Shown: piece after piece, positions 15,820-16,683 of the stretch
Numbering within the stretch: the stretch's first letter is position 1
How the letters are laid out: every line of letters starts with the position of its first letter
Origin: Clostridium sp. CAG:590
GTDB lineage: Bacteria; Bacillota; Clostridia; Lachnospirales; Lachnospiraceae
Reading direction: 5' to 3'
DNA: 16,683 nucleotides
NCBI GenBank assembly: GCA_000431135.1
Contig: HF987831.1
Coordinates: forward strand, 1-16,683
Notes under the pieces: generated by a model
The model's input: only the letters and a program-made list of their open reading frames with translations
Told to the model about the DNA's origin: nothing
Databases searched by the model: none
Position numbers and translations under genes: made by a program

Positions 15820-15993
15820 ATGATTATGAAAAAAATGATGAATACAAAAACAGAGGGGAACACATTTACAAAGAAAATCGGGCAGACAGTCTATGTTGTC
15901 CGCTATCATTTCAATGAAGATGCAAAGGAAACAGTGCAGGAGAAGATTAACCGAATGCTGGTTACAGAAGCAAGACGAATGACAGTTTATTAA
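15820..15993 (+). CDS. TnpW-like small transposon-encoded protein
   Basis: A 57-residue plus-strand ORF. After a variable N tail it reads KKIGQTVYVVRYHFNEDAKETVQEKINRML, which I recognise as the pattern of TnpW, a small protein of unknown function carried by Clostridium transposons and conjugative elements. It starts at ATG 15820 with GGAG seven nt upstream; in-frame ATGs at 15826, 15835 and 15838 are weaker alternatives. The strand differs from all neighbours to the left, and no recombinase gene lies beside it in the window, so it is probably a leftover of a mobile element. The Shine-Dalgarno sits inside a 12-bp perfect palindrome. The longer minus-strand ORF over it is a shadow. Confidence 0.72.
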   Translation: MIMKKMMNTKTEGNTFTKKIGQTVYVVRYHFNEDAKETVQEKINRMLVTEARRMTVY

Positions 15994-16072
15994 AATTAGG
16001 TGGATGTAATTGAAGAAAAAATATGATATCATGTGAGTAACAAATCGGAATTTGTAGGAGTGTGCTACATGT

Positions 16073-16108
16073 ATGACTGTTAAAGATGCGATTAATTATT
16101 TGGTGTAA
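16073..16108 (+). other. Tiny unassigned ORF (MTVKDAINYLV)
   Basis: An 11-codon ORF between the TnpW-like gene and the RhuM gene. AGGAG at 16056-16060 lies 12 nt before ATG 16073, rather far, and only 7 nt before another ATG at 16068 that stops after four codons. It could be the beginning of a truncated gene or a leader peptide for the rhuM fragment that starts 15 nt later. I do not recognise it. A 5-bp inverted repeat (TGTAG/CTACA) surrounds the AGGAG, and a 10-bp palindrome ATGATATCAT lies at 16023-16032. Confidence 0.25.
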
Positions 16109-16123
16109 TAGGTGGTGATATTT

Positions 16124-16441
16124 TTGAAAAATGAAATTGTTTTATTTACAGATGGTGATATAAATCTTGAAGTTGAGTTAAGCCCAGAATTAGAAACTGT
16201 ATGGTTGACGCAGAAACAAATGGTAGAATTGTTTGAAGTAAAACAAGCAACATTAAGTGAGCATATCAATAATATTATATCGTCAGGCGAGTTGGATGAG
16301 ACTTCTATCGGTTTTTCCGATAAAAGTTCCGGAGGACGAAAACCTAAGATATATAATCTTGACATGATACTATCTGTTGGATATCGTGTTAATTCAAAAC
16401 GGGGCATCGCATTTCGTAGATGGGCTAATTCTGTGTTATGA
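16124..16441 (+). pseudogene. RhuM-family DNA-binding protein, N-terminal part, ended by duplication
   Basis: A 105-residue N-terminal part of a RhuM-family protein, named after a Salmonella pathogenicity-island gene and common on mobile elements. It has the usual opening KNEIVLFTDGDINLEVELSPELETVWLTQKQMVELFEVKQATLSEHINNII, with a winged-helix-type DNA-binding region at about 25-60, then YNLDMILSVGYRVNSKRGIAFRRWANSVL. The start is probably TTG 16124: AGGTGGTGAT, nearly the full anti-Shine-Dalgarno match, begins 14 nt upstream. GTG 16112 is the alternative. The frame ends at TGA 16439-16441 because a 74-bp tandem duplication shifts it by two. Intact relatives continue for many more residues. 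It may be a dead gene or a stable separate N-terminal product. Confidence 0.75.
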
Positions 16442-16511
16442 TATTATCTGTGGGATATCGTGTTAATTCAAAACGAGGCATCGCATTTCGTAGATGGGCT
16501 AATTCTGTGTT
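16364..16511 (+). repeat. 74-bp tandem duplication inside the rhuM gene
   Basis: Copy 1 is 16364-16437 and copy 2 is 16438-16511, directly adjacent. They differ at three positions (C/T, T/G, G/A), all at codon positions that leave Leu, Val and Arg unchanged. The unit is 24 codons plus 2 nt, so it breaks the frame. Confidence 0.95.
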
Positions 16512-16683
16512 AAAGCAATATGTGATTCAAGGCTATGCTATTAATGAAAAACGATTGCAAGCGCTTGAAAGAACCGTTGATATTCAAACAAAGATGCTTG
16601 CAAGCACATTGGAGGTTGAAGAATCAGACATTTTAAAGGCTGTTACCTCGTATACAGATGCATTAATGCTTTTAGACCAATAT
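16438..16683 (+). pseudogene. RhuM-family protein, C-terminal part, continues past the window
   Basis: An open frame of 82 codons from ATG 16438 to the last base of the window, with no stop. It repeats MILSVGYRVNSKRGIAFRRWANSVL and continues as an intact relative should: KQYVIQGYAINEKRLQALERTVDIQTKMLASTLEVEESDILKAVTSYTDALMLLDQY. In relatives I know, this stretch (VEESDILKAV...LLDQY) leads into a Fic/Doc-type domain, so the full gene may be a RhuM-Fic/Doc fusion; that part lies outside. The ATG overlaps the stop of the N-terminal part as ATGA and has no separate Shine-Dalgarno, so any translation would depend on reinitiation. Whether it is expressed is unknown. Confidence 0.7.

Noticed and set aside
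15799..16032. Minus-strand 77-residue ORF over the TnpW-like gene
   Set aside because: It is the antisense shadow of the plus-strand TnpW-like ORF, is Cys/His/Phe-rich without family features, and has no ribosome binding site.
16096..16407. Minus-strand 103-residue ORF over rhuM
   Set aside because: The plus-strand frame matches a known family; the antisense frame has no recognisable features.

Overview
The window looks like chromosome of a low-GC Gram-positive gut Clostridium, probably Lachnospiraceae. The evidence is AT-rich intergenic DNA, strong AGGAGG ribosome binding sites, a Firmicutes housekeeping set (MutS2, YhaM, Mfd, PrsA-type foldases, an OmpR-type two-component pair) and a TnpW-like transposon gene. 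The assignment comes from recognising protein families by eye; no search was run.

Almost everything from 32 to 15600 is on the minus strand, so transcription runs from high to low coordinates. In that order: a membrane-anchored C39-like peptidase (15600-14569); a HigB/HigA toxin-antitoxin pair (14450-13856); mutS2 with its own promoter and a structured leader (13820-11311); a response regulator and sensor kinase (11226-9086); the exoribonuclease yhaM (9059-8109); mfd (8095-4580); a consensus promoter driving two parvulin-type foldase genes, one membrane-anchored and one a lipoprotein (4478-2361); tRNA-Leu(CAG) with its promoter and terminator (2303-2181); a short GC-rich hairpin block flanked by copies of the tRNA 3' end; then an aspartate-type aminotransferase and a YbaK/EbsC deacylase (1815-32). 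Tight spacing from the response regulator to mfd (gaps of 14, 26 and 13 nt) suggests one transcript joining envelope sensing, RNA turnover and transcription-coupled repair. The foldases that follow are probably also made from their own promoter.

The last kilobase (about 15700-16683) has the opposite coding strand and a mobile-element character. It holds a 57-residue TnpW-like ORF, a tiny unassigned ORF and a RhuM-family DNA-binding gene cut by a 74-bp tandem duplication. The second half of that gene runs off the window.

The most interesting points are: (i) the toxin gene higB has a perfect TTGACA-17-TATAAT promoter placed so that transcription should start at the A of the toxin ATG, giving a leaderless toxin message, while the antitoxin has a near-perfect Shine-Dalgarno; (ii) the two rhuM duplication copies differ at three positions, all synonymous, and the junction makes an ATGA stop/start overlap, suggesting recombination between two functional genes and possibly a split but still translated gene; (iii) the 142-bp tRNA-Leu-adjacent segment has attachment-site geometry around a GC-rich hairpin cassette. 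I saw no CRISPR array, rRNA, recognisable riboswitch or complete insertion sequence.
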